DNA of 64,000 bases, from NCBI RefSeq assembly GCF_026210795.1, contig NC_089430.1:5580001-5644000 (forward strand), given 5' to 3'. The position numbers and the translations under genes are program-made. Shown one piece after another: positions 43,458 through 57,377 of this stretch. The notes under the pieces are model-generated. The model was not told the DNA's origin. It did no database searches and was given only the letters and a program-made list of their open reading frames with translations. The stretch comes from Rhizophagus irregularis (taxonomy: Eukaryota; Glomeromycota; Glomeromycetes; Glomerales; Glomeraceae). Every line of letters begins with the position of its first letter. Positions within the stretch are counted from its first letter, which is position 1.

Positions 43458-43696
43458 CAAAATTTACTGCATACTGCGGTGCCAAAGTTGAGCATCGACT
43501 GATTGATTGGTAACAGGTAATACAGGTAATACTAAATGACGCTGTACGCTTGTACGACTATCATCGGAGAAAAAAAAGTATAAAATAGGTATACACAATA
43601 AAACTTTAATAATTTTTACTTTTTCACTTTTTCCTTAACTTTATTGTTATCATTATTCAATAATCAATACATTTGATAACGCTCAATAATATCAAA

Positions 43697-44725
43697 ATGC
43701 AAGATACCGAGTATACAAATGAACAAGAATTTAATGATATTTCTTTAAGTACTAATAATTCAGAATTACAAGGAGATTTATCTCAACTTATTCAAAATTT
43801 TGATAAAATGAATATTAAAGAAATTGATCCTATAGTGATATTAAATAAACAAGAAAATTTTGCAATTGAAGATTTTAACATTATAGTTGATCTAATACAT
43901 GATTTTATTTTTAAATTTATAAATAAAGGACTTGAAATATATTCAGTGAAACAACTAGTTATTGAATATTTTAATAATTATAATTTAAATTCACAAAAAT
44001 TTTATAATTGGTTATTAGATAATCAAAATAGTTTAAATTCTATTTTTATTCTTGGATATTTTGATTATTATGGAATTGAAATAAATAAAAATTATGAGAA
44101 CGCATTTAATTTGTTTATTAATGCGTCAGAAAAAAATCATATTTTAGCACAATATTTTGTTGGTGAATGTTATTTTTATGGAAAAGGAACTATTAAAAAT
44201 GGTAAGTTAGCTATTGAATATTATGAAAAAACAGTTGATAAAAATTTTACACCTGGACAAGTAAGCGTTGGTTATTGTTATGGAGAAGGAATAGGTGTTG
44301 AAAAGGATTTAAAAAAGGCTTTATATTGGTATGAAATAGCTGCAAATAATGGTAGCCTAATGGCAATATTTAATCTTGGTAATTGTTATATAAATGAAAG
44401 TTGTATTGAAAAAGATTATAATAAAGCTTTTAAATTGTTTAAGCAATCAGCTGAAGGAGGATATTCAGAAGGAATAATGATGCTAGGATATTGTTATTAT
44501 AATGGTATTGGAACTAAAATTAATGAGCAAAAAGCATTTGGATTATATCAAAATGCTGCAAATTTGGGAAATATTATAGCACAACATAATCTTGCTTTAA
44601 TGTATGAAACGGGAGATGGAATTACAAAAGATATAGGTAAAGCAATTTATTGGTATGAAAAATCTGCCAAACAAGGATATAAAAGTGCACAAAAAAGATT
44701 AAAGAAACTTCAAAAAAATCAATAA
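43697..44725 (+). CDS. Sel1-like repeat protein
   Basis: A 342-aa protein. The start was placed at ATG 43697, after a pyrimidine-rich leader (43613-43650). Residues about 35-105 look like the helical N-terminal segment often seen before Sel1 arrays. From about 110 to 335 there are six Sel1 repeats of 36 residues with the usual A-x-x-x-L-G-x-x-Y-x-x-G...A-x-x-x-Y-x-x-A-A pattern, e.g. AIYWYEKSAKQGYKSAQ. Sel1 solenoids act as protein-interaction scaffolds. No kinase domain is attached, and the repeats are diverged, in contrast to the homogeneous array at 49-54 kb. It begins 240 bp after the MULE's right end. Confidence 0.9.
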   Translation: MQDTEYTNEQEFNDISLSTNNSELQGDLSQLIQNFDKMNIKEIDPIVILNKQENFAIEDFNIIVDLIHDFIFKFINKGLEIYSVKQLVIEYFNNYNLNSQKFYNWLLDNQNSLNSIFILGYFDYYGIEINKNYENAFNLFINASEKNHILAQYFVGECYFYGKGTIKNGKLAIEYYEKTVDKNFTPGQVSVGYCYGEGIGVEKDLKKALYWYEIAANNGSLMAIFNLGNCYINESCIEKDYNKAFKLFKQSAEGGYSEGIMMLGYCYYNGIGTKINEQKAFGLYQNAANLGNIIAQHNLALMYETGDGITKDIGKAIYWYEKSAKQGYKSAQKRLKKLQKNQ

Positions 44726-44996
44726 TTTATAATAATTTTCCCTTAATTATTAAATTGTAAAACTTTAAATCATTTATTTACAGAATTACAGTATTTTTTT
44801 TTACAAGGTTATAAATTTAAAAATATAAATAAATAGATTGTTATAATTTTAGCTATTTTATATATATAATCATTTTTATATATAGTAAATTTCTTTTATA
44901 TTTTTTTGTAATATCATAATATCTTTCTTTTTAAATTAAAATTTCTTTCAAATATTAAAAATTTTAAAATGCAAAAATTTAATGCTTACATTCTTT
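44726..44996. other. Spacer, nothing recognised
   Basis: AT-rich DNA between the Sel1 gene stop and the F-box pseudogene, which converge. ATTTA/ATAAATA strings occur but no definite polyadenylation site. Confidence 0.4.
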
Positions 44997-45815
44997 CTAT
45001 ATGTGGAAGTTGTAAATTAGCAAATCTTCAAAAATTCTATCATTACTAGATGATATTTCAAGTTCTTGTGAATTTACTAATTTAGTAAGAAATGAATCTG
45101 AATTTTGGTTCTGTCCAGCATAAATTTCTAATTTGACTAAAGTATCAGGAAGTTTTGACAATATTAAAGTTAACCTATGCAATATTGTACCAAAATATTT
45201 TAAATTTTTTTGAACAGGAATAAATTTTCTGAAATTAAATATGAGAAATGATCTATGTATAATAATACAATATTGTGACATATTTTTATAGTTGAATAAA
45301 AATTTCAGATGTAAATTTCGAATCACATTGTAATTCTGAGATTTTTAAATCAATCTTTAGCTTTAGGATGAAGAATAAAAATTGGCGCATTATGACCATA
45401 TTCAAATAAAAATAACTCCTTTAAAGCAGAGACCTGATTCTCATAAGCATTTTACAAATTTTTTGCATCACTATTTGTTTATGTGTACTACTGTAAAAAA
45501 TATGTAATAGAATAATTCTTTGTTTACTAATTAGGCTTGAAATCCTTTTTAAATATGTCTGATTGATAAAACTATACAAAATGATGCATAATTAAATATT
45601 GGAAATTTTGTAGTTGGGTTAAAATTTTGATTCCATTTTATATAAAATTTCTTTTGATTCACTTGGAAGACAAGAAGCTAAAGTACTAATATTTGAAATA
45701 TAATTACAACTGAAGCCTCACACCAAGTTGATTAACTAATAAATATGAATATAAAGTGAATCGACCATCAGTCATCTAAATATTCAAAAATATCATTCAA
45801 GCAATCTGTCAGAAG
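44997..45815 (-). pseudogene. F-box/leucine-rich-type protein, heavily decayed
   Basis: Read on the minus strand, an F-box start DCLNDIFEYLDD (45771-45808) is followed, after an in-frame stop and frameshifts, by LYSYLLVNQL, WCEASVVIIFQILV, STLASCLPSESKEILYKM, ALKELFLFEYGHNAP and finally LPDTLVKLEIYAG within the last open piece (44997-45326). The order matches fungal F-box proteins with an LRR-like C-terminus. At least two frameshifts and several stops are present. Confidence 0.6.
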
Positions 45816-45945
45816 TTGAGACATTTGTTTTATATGATAAACGACTATAATTTTTAAAATAAGATGAAAAGTCGCTTTTTATGATTGAAATAAACTCCTG
45901 ATCAACAAAGGATCTAACCTTGTCTCAAGTCTCTTGATTAATACC

Positions 45946-46256
45946 TAGCCATGGCGCAGCGCATAAAATTCATGTGCACATTTTTTTTAGGGAGCATAAT
46001 TTTAGTTGTGTGAAGTTTTATTAATGTGCACAAATGAATTGTTCAGATTTTATACACTGCTATAGTAAAAAAAGTGGCTATCATGTGATTTTTGGCCTGC
46101 ATTGCGCCGTTATGATGAAATTTTATGTGATGAATAACTTGTGACGAATAAGTTTTCTCCTACTTGAAAAAAAAATAGTGAAACGCGGAGGGTGAGGCGC
46201 CGTGATGAATAAATGGCTGTCATGTAACAGCCATATTTTTCGCTATAGCTAGGTTT
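45946..46256. mobile_element. Possible MITE (ACCTAGC ends)
   Basis: Ends ACCTAGCCATGGCG (45946) and ACCTAGCTATAGCG (complement, ending 46256) are inverted and similar over 14 nt. An internal hairpin ATGGCTGT...ACAGCCAT sits near the right end. No clear target duplication. The interior is GC-richer than the flanks, with GCGCCG/GCGGAG strings. Confidence 0.4.
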
Positions 46257-46259
46257 TCT

Positions 46260-49200
46260 AATTACTTGATCATTACCATACTCTAAGAAATTTAGAAACC
46301 CTTGATTTATCATAGGAAGTACATAGCCAGAGAATATCCAAAAAATTGTTCAGTTTGTTATTAAAACATACAATAAAAGTACAACGTAAAAAAACTAATA
46401 ATTCAAAAACGTTCTTTTTTTCTTTAATGAACATACATAAAAAAGAAATGCTATCAAAAACTATAATTGCTCCTTTTTATAAAATTTTTTTTTTGAAACC
46501 AACTTTATTATAGAAAGAATATATTATCTTTTTATTTTATTTATTTATTTATTTATTTTTGCATTATTATTAATTACTATAAATACTCGCATTGTAAATA
46601 CAGTACATTAAATAATTACTGTATTGAGAAAAAGAGATTTCCAAATAACAATCCAGCCATAATTACATTGACTAATTTGACTATGAAATCGTTTAAGATT
46701 TCTGGAGAAATTCATTTAATTATATGAAAAGGATATCAAATACTAACCTAATCCGCAATAACATTTCTATCTAAAAAATAATTAAAATTGAAAAAAAATT
46801 ATTTATTCAATTTTTATTACATTATATCGTTCTGTAATTATTTACAAAAATTTTGTGAGCAGTATATTATACTTGCATATTTTATCATTTCTTTTTCGAA
46901 TTATATGAAGAATTTATTAGCAGATGGTCTTTATAAAACTGCAATTTTAAGAAGATTAAAAGCCGAACTTTTTAAATTAAAAGTGAAAATGTTGATTAGA
47001 TAACATCTGATAATAAAAATTCAGGCAATGTTATTTAAACTTTTTAAGGAATCACCAAAACTCTATAATAGTATAAACTAGTTGCACTGCCATATTGTGC
47101 CCGTGTTAATACTCTAAGATTGAAAACTTAGTTGGAACTTGGAAGGGTATAGTATATTTGAGAATCCTAATTAAAAAATAGGTTAGTAGTTATGCATACT
47201 ATATTGCCTTCAACGAAATAGCACTTAAAACATATTACTAATTAAATTAAGTATAAATAAAGTGCAATGATATTACACGAAGATTTCATTTATCTGGCCT
47301 TTAATATTGTCAAACACAAATCTGAAATTTATCTGATAACGTGTTTTACCTAATTTGAAATACCGAAATAGTGTAGAAGTTGTAATTTAATTGTAAGTAA
47401 ATTAAAAAGAAAGGTAAAAATCAATATTTAATTTACGTGGAGAATAATGAAAGTAGGATTATTAACTAAAGGAAAGAGAGAAATTCAGATAATACTTTAT
47501 TAATTGCAAACTGTATGAGACATACCGACAGAAATACGAAAATTTAATAAAGAGATTGTTAATTAAGAAATTTAATATGAAAATTGATGTAATTGATTAT
47601 TTGATAAATAAGAATGGAGAAAAAATTACCGAAATTAATTATGGAAACTAATAGAGACGAAGGAATAGTCTTAGTATGCAATGATAAACAAGCGTGTAGC
47701 TACTACAATTAATATAGATGAAATTAATATTGATAGAGCAATATTGACCTGTAAAATATTAGATTTATATCATCCACTTTTTCTCGTCAGCATCTACAAT
47801 TTTGACAATTAATTGGAAGTCACGAACTATACTAAGTAAACGGAAACTACTGAAATCCGTCGTTTATTATGATTCTCTGTAAAAATAATAAATATAAATC
47901 ACATATTACAAATGAATAACAAGTAATACAAAAATTGTTTTGATGAGCAAGGCAATTTTATTTAGTACATAGCAATAGAATGTCCATCGCTATGCTTTAG
48001 AAAATAAAAAAAAATTATCTAAAAAATAAAATTTAAAATAGAATATAGTACTACCTTCATGTTTTAAATAAAATTAGAAATTCTGGATTATTAATTTTTA
48101 GGCCATATTTTTTCTGATGCATTGATCTCATCAAATTGTAATACTGTACAATGAATGACATACTCTATCATAGAAGAAAAGACACTTAAATAAAAAGAAT
48201 TTTTTGTTTAAACGTTTATTTAATTATATTTTTATTGCAAAAATAGTGACGTGGCAAAATGATGTAAAATAGAAACTAAAAAATGAAAATATTAAAGTAC
48301 TCAATCAAGAATCGAAGATATTATTCAATGTGTGGGACAAATAGTACATATATATATATATATATATAATACAGTAGACATAACTAATAAAGTTATTCTA
48401 TCTAGCTACTAACTCGTCTATGACGGAAGCAGGCAAACTACACCTACTTACTAAGTCTACTGCTAAAATATACTAAATACATAAGAAAAAATAAAGCTAA
48501 TTAATTTCCATCCGATAGAAATGTTTTGACGTTAGGCAATATTGCCATTTGACTACGTATTTTAACCCTCACTCGCGTCCAGAAAAAACAAACCTTACTT
48601 TTCCCATTTACCAATGGATCCCTTTCAATTCGAAAAATATATTTGTTATTCAATTGTCATTGTTACCCGCTTATAAAGTGCTCGATTTGTCCAATACGAA
48701 TGTCAATATTTCCTCACATGATTTGCTGCGATTCTGCCAATCGAGTGAAAAATTGTCCTCTGTTGATGTTTTGTGTAACCACAAATCACCTCATTTCCCG
48801 TAAATCTAATTGGTACCTCAAAAATTCTTCATTACCATTTTGATTTACGATCACGTGATAATCTGATGCTGACTGCCACAAGGGAGATTTGTTTAAGCCA
48901 CAACCGCATAATCCTTATTTTATTTGCTAATCTTATTGGAGCAAAATGCTGAAAAAAATGCTTCTCATAATCTTGATGTGAAAAATAAACAAGTTTATTT
49001 TTTTTTCTTATCATAGAAAAAATCTGTATGGTGGAATACGTGATAATAATAAAGCACTGATCTGCATTGGAAATTCCAACAATGGGATCGTTTAAATTTG
49101 GACAGTATTACAGCATTAAGAAATTATGCCAAATAAGGAAATAGTTTTCACTAACTGAATAAATTCTAATTCCCCAGAATACTTACTAAAAATGAGGACA

Positions 49201-49353
49201 TGTTGCAACCGAAATTTTTTTTTTTATTGTAATTTCTACTTTTGCTTAAAATATTCCTTTTTATAGTAAATAATAAAAAAATTTTTTGTCTAAAAAATTT
49301 GTCTATAAAAAATAAAATTTTTTTTTTCAGTAAAACAAATTTCTTAATAACCA
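46260..49353. other. Intergenic DNA, (TA)n tract, no gene recognised
   Basis: A (TA)n tract of about 22 bp lies at 48347-48368. At 48540-48900 base composition is more balanced and overlapping frames exist (e.g. MDPFQFEKYICYSIVIVTRL from 48615), with shifts and stops between them. This may be an old pseudogene that I cannot name. The last 330 bp before 49354 must include the giant gene's promoter, but no site stands out. Confidence 0.4.
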
Positions 49354-52300
49354 ATGGAAACTGTATTTAACAAATTAAATATCTCGGATAAATATACTGA
49401 TACAATAGGTACCAAAAATTGCTCATATTGCAATATACCTTTTACTGATGAAGAATTGTGGTGTAAGGAATGTATTAATTCTTTAGAAAAATTAGCAGAA
49501 AATGGTGATAAAGAAGCAATGTTTAATTTAGCCAACTGTTATAAGAATGAAAAAGGTATGGAAAAGAATTTAGAAAAAGCCTTTAATTGTTATCAAAAGG
49601 CAGCAGAAAAAAATCATGTTGATGCAATGTTTGGTTTAGTTGCATGTTATAGAAAAGGAGTAGGAACAGAAAAAAATTTTGAAAAAGCATTTCATTGGTG
49701 TCAAAAAGCAGCAGAAAGAGATCATATTGATGCAATTTATCGTTTAGCTGCATTTTATAGAAATGGAATAGGAACAGAAAAGAATTTAGAAAAAGCATTT
49801 CATTGGTGTCAAAAAGCAGCAGAAAAAAATCATATTGATGCAATGTTTGGTTTAGCAATATGCTATGAAAATGGAGAAGGAATAGGAAAGAATTTAGAAA
49901 AAGCCTTTAATTGTTATCAAAAAGCAGCAATAAAGGATCATATTGATGCAATGTTTAGTTTAGCTAACCACTATTATATTGGAGTAGGAACAGAAAAGAA
50001 TTTTGAAAAAGCATTTAATTGGTGTCAAAAAGCAGAAAAAGATCATATTGATGCCATTTATTGTTTAGCTGCATTTTATAGAAATGGAATAGGAACAGAA
50101 AAGAATTTAGAAAAAGCCTTTCATTGGTTTCAAAAAGCAGCAGAAAAAAATCATATTAATGCAATATTTGGCTTAGCAATATGCTATGAAAATGGAGAAG
50201 GAATAGGAAAGAATTTAGAAAAAGCCTTTAATTGTTATCAAAAAGCAGCAATAAAGGATCATATTGATGCAATGTTTAGTTTAGCTAACCACTATTATAT
50301 TGGAGTAGGAACAGAAAAGAATTTTGAAAAAGCATTTAATTGGTGTCAAAAAGCAGCAGAAAAAGATCATATTGATGCCATTTATTGTTTAGCTGCATTT
50401 TATAGAAATGGAATAGGAACAGAAAAGAATTTAGAAAAAGCCTTTCATTGGTTTCAAAAAGCAGCAGAAAAAAATCATATTAATGCAATATTTGGCTTAG
50501 CAATATGCTATGAAAATGGAGAAGGAACAGGAAAGAATTTAGAAAAAGCCTTTGATTGTTATCAAAAAGCAGCAGAAAATGATCATATTGATGCAATGAT
50601 TGGTTTAGCTGTATGTTATGGGAATGGAGAAGGAACAGAAAAAAATTTAGAAAAAGCATATCATTGGTATCAAAAAGCAGCAGAAAAAGATTATATTGAT
50701 GCAATGTATGGTTTAGCTACATTTTATAGAAATGGAGTAGGAACAGAAAAGAATTTTGAAAAAGCCTTTCATTGGTTTCAAAAAGCAGCAGAAAAAGATC
50801 ATATTGATGCAATATTTAGTTTAGCTAATCACTATTATAATGGAGAAGGAACAGAAAAGAATTTAGAAAAAGCATTTCATTGGTATCAAAAAGCAGCAAA
50901 AAAAGACCATATTGTTGCAATGTATAGCTTAGCTGCATTTTATAGAAATGGAGTAGGAACAGAAAAGAATTTAGAAAAAGCCTTTTATTGGTTTCAGAAA
51001 GCAGCAGAAAAAAATCATATTAATGCAATGTTTGGCTTAGCAATGTGCTATGAAAATGGAGAAGGAACAGAAAAAAATTTAGAAAAAACCTTTCAGTGGT
51101 GTCAAAAAGCAGCAGAAAAAGATCATATTAATGCAATGTTTAGTTTAGCTAATCACTATTATAATGGAGTAGGAATAGAAAAGAATTTAGAAAAAGCCTT
51201 TTATTGGTTTCAAAAAGCAGCAGAAAATGATCATATTGATGCAATGATTGGTTTAGCTGCATGTTATGGGAATGGAGAAGAAACAGAAAAGAATTTTGAA
51301 AAAGCGTTTCATTGGTGTCAAAAAGCAGCAGAGAAAGACCATATTATCGCAATGTATTGTTTAGCTATATTTTATAGAAATGGAGTAGGAACAGAAAAGA
51401 ATTTAGAAAAAGCATTTCATTGGTTTCAAAAAGCAGCAGAAAAAGATCATATTGATGCAATATATAGTTTAGCTACATTTTATAGAAATGGAGTAGGAAC
51501 AGAAAAGAATTTAGAAAAAGCATTTCATTGGTTTCAAAAAGCAGCAGAAAAAGATCATATTGATGCAATATATAGTTTAGCTACATTTTATAGAAATGGA
51601 GTAGGAACAGAAAAGTATTTAGAAAAAGCCTTTCATTGGTGTCAAAAAGCAGCAGAAAAAGATCATATTGATGCAATGTTTAGTTTAGCTAATCACTATT
51701 ATAATGGAGAAGGAACAGAAAAGAATTTAGAAAAAGCCTTTCAGTGGTGTCAAAAAGCAGCAGAAAAAGATCATATTAATGCAATGTTTAGTTTAGCTAA
51801 TCACTATTATAATGGAGTAGGAATAGAAAAGAATTTAGAAAAAGCCTTTTATTGGTTTCAAAAAGCAGCAGAAAATGATCATATTGATGCAATGATTGGT
51901 TTAGCTGCATGTTATGGGAATGGAGAAGAAACAGAAAAGAATTTTGAAAAAGCGTTTCATTGGTGTCAAAAAGCAGCAGAGAAAGACCATATTATCGCAA
52001 TGTATTGTTTAGCTATATTTTATAGAAATGGAGTAGGAACAGAAAAGAATTTAGAAAAAGCATTTCATTGGTTTCAAAAAGCAGCAGAAAAAGATCATAT
52101 TGATGCAATATATAGTTTAGCTACATTTTATAGAAATGGAGTAGGAACAGAAAAGAATTTAGAAAAAGCATTTCATTGGTTTCAAAAAGCAGCAGAAAAA
52201 GATCATATTGATGCAATATATAGTTTAGCTACATTTTATAGAAATGGAGTAGGAACAGAAAAGTATTTAGAAAAAGCCTTTCATTGGTGTCAAAAAGCAG

Positions 52301-54982
52301 CAGAAAAAGATCATATTGATGCAATGTTTAGTTTAGCTAATCACTATTATAATGGAGAAGGAACAGAAAAGAATTTAGAAAAAGCCTTTCATTGGTGTCA
52401 AAAAGCAGCAAAAAAAGATCATATTGATGCAATGTTTAGTTTAGCTAATTTCTATTATAATGGAGAAGGAACAGAAAAGAATTTTGAAAAAGTTATTCAT
52501 TGGTATCACAAAGCAGCAGAAAAAGATCATATTTTTGCAATGATTGGTTTAGTCAATCACTATTATGATAAAGAAGGAACAGAAAAGAATTTAGAAAAAG
52601 CCTTTCATTGGTGTCAAAAAGCAGCAGAAAAAGACTATGATATTGCAATTTATTGTTTAGCTACATTTTATAGAAATGGAGTAGGAACAGAAAAGAATTT
52701 TGAAAAAGCATTTCATTGGTGTCAAAAAGCAGCAGAAAAAGATCATATTGATGCAATGTTTGCTTTAGCTAATCACTATTATAATGGAGTAGGAACAGAA
52801 AAAAATTTAGAAAAAGCATTTCATTGGTGTCAAAAAGCAGCAGAAAATGATAATATTGATGCAATGTTTAGTTTGGCCAATTACTATTATAATGGAGTAG
52901 GAACAGAAAAGAATTTAGAAAAAGCCTTTCATTGGTGTCAAAAAGCAGCGGAAAGAGATTATATTAATGCAATGTCTATTTTAGCTAATCACTATGGTAA
53001 TGGAGAAGGAACAGAAAAGAATTTAGCAAAGGCCTTTCATTGGTATCAAAAGGCAGCAGAAAAAGGTCATATTGATGCAATGATTGGTTTAGCTGCATGT
53101 TATGGGAATGGAGAAGGAACAGAAAAAAATTTAGAAAAAGCCTTTCATTGGTATCAAAAAGCAGCAGAAAAAGATCATATTATTGCAATGTTTGGTTTAG
53201 CCAATTACTATGAAAATGGAAAAGGAACAGAAAGGAATTTAGAAAAAGCCTTTCATTGGTATCAAAAAGCAGCAGAAAAAGGTCATATTGATGCAATGAT
53301 TGGTTTAGCTGCATGTTATGGGAATGGAGAAGGAACAGAAAAAAATTTAGAAAAAGCCTTTCATTGGTATCAAAAAGCAGCAGAAAAAGATTATATTGAT
53401 GCAATGTATGGTTTAGCTGCACTTTATAGAAATGGAATAGGAACAGAAAAGAATTTAAATAAAGCCTTTCATTGGTATCAAAAAGCAGCAGAAAAAGGTC
53501 ATATTAATGCAATATTTAATTTAGCTGCATGCTATAGAAATGGAGAAGGAACAGAAAGGAATCTAGAAAGGGCCTTTTATTGGCATCAAATTGTAGTAGA
53601 AAGTAACAAAACCAATCCTAAAAATAAAGTTGAATTTTGTAATGAATGCAAGCTACCGAACTCTGATTATCAATGGTGTCAACAATGTAATACTAAACGA
53701 TTTCAACAAGATTTTTCAAAGTGGACTAGTAACAATAAATTTATTGATGAATTTATCCAAGAAGCACAGTCAAATGCTAAAAATAGTTATGAAATTTTAG
53801 AGTGGATACCTTATAATAATTTATCAAGTATTGATTATTATGATAGAGGAGGATTTAGTGAAATTCATAAAGCTATCTGGTTAGATGGACCTATTTTTAG
53901 TTGGAATTCTGGCAAACAACAATGGAATAGACAAACATGTTATGTGGTTATCCTTAAAATACTTAATAATTCATCAAGTTTAAATAATGAATTTCTGGAT
54001 GAGGTATAGTATTTATACTATTTAATAGCAAATTTTATTTCTTGTGCAAAAATTTAATGATTTTTTTTTGTTGTTTATATAGTGGAAATATCATTATAAT
54101 TGTCAGAAAAAATCATTTTCGAAACTTATTCAGTTCTTTGGTATTACCCAAGATCCAAATAATTTAAATTATATAATAGTAATGAGTTATGCAAAAAATG
54201 GAAGTTTAAGAAAATGTTTATCTGATATAATTAAATTCAAATGGCAAGATAAGTTACAATTATTGAAAAAAATTATATTAGGGCTTAAAGTAATTCATGA
54301 ATCAAATTTAATTCATGGTGATTTTCATGATGGTAATATTTTAATGTCAGATAATTACAATGAATTATTTATTATTGATTTAGGATTATGCAAACCTACA
54401 AGTGTTTTACAAAATTCCGGTAATAAAGTTAATGAAATTTATGGAGTTTTACCTTATATGGCGCCTGAAATATTAAGAAAAAAACCTTATACTCCAGCAA
54501 GTGATATTTATAGCTTTTCAATGATAATGTGGGAATTAACATCCGGCATTCCTCCATTTAACCATGAAGCACATGATCATCACTTTATCTTGAGTGTTTA
54601 TGAAGGGAAACGTCCTAAAATTATGGAAAATACTCCAAAATGTTATATAGATTTAATGAAAAAATGTTGGGATTTAAATCCTTCCAATAGACCAACCATA
54701 ATAATGCTTGAAAATATTATATCTGAATGGGTTGGATGTATTAATAAATATTATGAAATAAACAAGAATGGAAATTATAAATTTTTAGTGCCTAATATTG
54801 ATAATCAATTAAAAAATGATTTGATAGAATTTATAGAAGCAAATGAATCTTTAATGCAAAATCAAGCAAATACTTCTATTATCCAATATCATCCACAAGC
54901 ATGTTATACAAGCCGCAAACTTACTGAAATTTTAGTTCAAGAAGAGTCTCAGGGTTTTGATTGTAAGATTGAAGATGATTAG
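49354..54982 (+). CDS. Giant Sel1-repeat protein kinase (2 exons)
   Basis: Exon 1 is 49354-54003 and exon 2 is 54083-54982; the intron (GTATAG...TATATAG, 79 nt) joins phase 0, giving 1849 aa. A Cys ribbon (C23-C26, C37-C40) opens the protein. About 38 Sel1 repeats of 36 residues follow (about 47-1412), nearly identical (consensus TEKNLEKAFHWCQKAAEKDH). A second ribbon (FCNEC...WCQQC, about 1428) leads into LEWIPY (about 1481), a glycine loop RGGFSE and the Lys in VILKIL. Exon 2 is the C-lobe: IHGDFHDGNIL (HRD changed to HGD), IDLGL for DFG, APE and DIYSFSMIMWEL. The catalytic Asp, Asn and metal-binding Asp remain, so activity is possible. The two ribbons flank the array, as if Sel1 repeats expanded between duplicated copies. 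Confidence 0.92.
51091..52386 (+). repeat. Recent 648-bp segmental duplication inside the Sel1 array
   Basis: 51091-51738 and 51739-52386 are adjacent direct copies of 648 bp (six 108-bp Sel1 units, 216 residues) with no difference seen by eye across the block; divergence starts at the borders (CAGTGG versus CATTGG). A smaller two-unit block (about 49850-50040 and 50170-50360) is also repeated. Unit size is a multiple of three, so length changes keep the frame. Confidence 0.9.
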
Positions 54983-54984
54983 TT

Positions 54985-57377
54985 CTATTCATTTATTGGA
55001 TTATTTATCAATTATTACTGTAATATAGAAAGCATTATCATTAGTATGTACTTTTACAGTTTTTGAAATATTAAATACAAGTATGACAATTATTGAAACA
55101 ATTTTTATTTATATTTATTATATTTTTATTTTATTTACAATTTGCTTAGATCCTCAGAAAAAAAGGTTTCGTTGTTTGATATATAATAAATGTGCGAATC
55201 AATGATAAGTAAATACTGTATATTTATTGATTAAGTTATAATATTGAACTATTTAATATTATATATATAAAACTTATATAAGATATAAAAATTTGTATTT
55301 AAACTAATTTACTTATTTTCTGTTGGATATTATGACCTATAATAATATATTATTGAGACTGCAAAAGGTGTTATTTATTTAGGAAATATAAAGTTTAACT
55401 CCTGGTATTTAACAGCAATAAATTGGGGACTACTTGATCCCTTGACCAAAATTTTTGCAAAAGAAAAAAATTTAACTAAAAAATAACAATTTTTTATAAC
55501 AAAAGCACAAAAATATGGAGTCATATCCTAGAACTGATTTTCTCAATATGGTTTTAATGAAAAGTTCCAAAGAAACAGGACGACTTTCAAAAAAAATTTT
55601 ACACACAAAATAGACCACTTTTATTTATAAAGACAAACCAAATTCTTCCAAGATATAAGTCTTCCTACTTCATTAAGTTCATTAAGTAGTGAATTTTTGA
55701 ACTAATAATAAGAACTTGCGAAGAGGTGGCTTTACATCATATGAGTACTATATGAGAAAACTTGAGAAGAATAATTACAATCTGGCTGTTGGAAGCGTAG
55801 CAAAAACTGCGGACGTATGACAACAATTCAAAAAAGGCAAATAAACCATAATTAGTTGACAGAGAATAATATAAAATTATATAAAGACGGAACTGTATAA
55901 ATGGGAAAGATGTATATCAATAAAAATAAAGAAATTCCATAATATAATTTTAGGGAAATAGATGAATAATTATTGTTTGTGTGTGTTGGAAGAAAAATAT
56001 TATATATGAGAATTATTAAAAATTGTGTCAAACCAAAGCCAATATAAAATATAAAACAGAAATGTTAATATGTAGCAAATTAGAAGATATTTTGCTAAAA
56101 ATATACTTCGAGGTTGGCCCAAAACAATACAATCATCAATAAAATTAAAAAAACGTAACAAATCAAGAAGGTAATTTGAAAGTGTATAAGATTAAAATTC
56201 TACTAGAGAAATTACCTACGTGCAGTATTTTATTTGAATGCAAAACAAATAAGATTGATTCAAATTTATGCTCATAGAAGATTGGGGAACATACGGATTT
56301 GCGAAGATAATGAATATACAGAATTGGATAATAATTAAACAATGATAGAGTTAGAAACTAGTATGTATATTGACGCAGGGAAAAAGAGATATTTAAATTC
56401 TAATGACTATTAATAGTAAGTTCGAAAAGATTGTTCAATACTAGTTGAAAACAATAATAAGAAATCATGTGAAATTACGTGGTTTGTTTAATGGAAAATT
56501 TAAAAGCAACGCAACAGGTTACTGGTTACAGCTACTAGTATATTACTATAATTAATATAATCATAAATTATTAAATTAATTTATTCTCATCGAATTTTAT
56601 TCCAACTTACAAAGAAAACAAATTCTTCCTGACATAATTCAATTTGTACTAACTACGATTATTTTTATGTGGATATGACATTCCAATTCAGTTGTATTTC
56701 TGACCCACCTCTCTGAATAATGGTAATAGTTATAAAAATTCATGAAATGTGGAACCAATTGTCTTTTCAACAATTGTAATACTACTAAATCTGAAAATAG
56801 TTACATTGCAATTTGTAAATGATCACAAGAACATTATTCAAATATTGAAGAAATCAAGAAATCTTTAATAATAAGAATATGTGTACGTAACGTTCAAAAA
56901 CTAATAATCGAGTGAAGTTGAGCTTATATTGTTTTTTTGTGTCATAATAATCATGTCTAGTCTTTCAAAAGTATACTGCGGACTGATATAAATATTTCAT
57001 ACTTCTAATAAATATTGTGTATCAAAATAAAAATATTTAAAAACAATCTTGAGGAATTACGAACTTATGAAATTATCAAATAATAAACAATTTTTATTTT
57101 AATGTAACTAGTTTGCTAAAACATTGAATCTTTCTAACAGTAATGATGAAATTTTTATACAAAGATAATATATGACGATAAAAAAAACTACGTAATTTAC
57201 TATCTGGAGGAATATATTTATATCAGGATAACCATTTGACCATTATATCACTACTATTACCATCGTACCTTGCGCCAAACTGTAAATTATTTTAGAACAC
57301 CCATGCTGCATAATGTGGATTAATGATATCAATATTTTATGATTGTCGAATAAAAATATAAAACTTTCTGTAGCATG
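54985..57377. other. AT-rich intergenic DNA, nothing recognised
   Basis: About 2.4 kb without a supportable gene. Codon-like stretches exist but are broken every few dozen bases, and no motif was recognised. Confidence 0.5.

Noticed and set aside
49583-53422. Several minus-strand frames rich in Leu/Phe/His within the Sel1 gene
   Set aside because: Mirror frames of the 108-bp coding repeat, repeating with the same period. Not independent genes.
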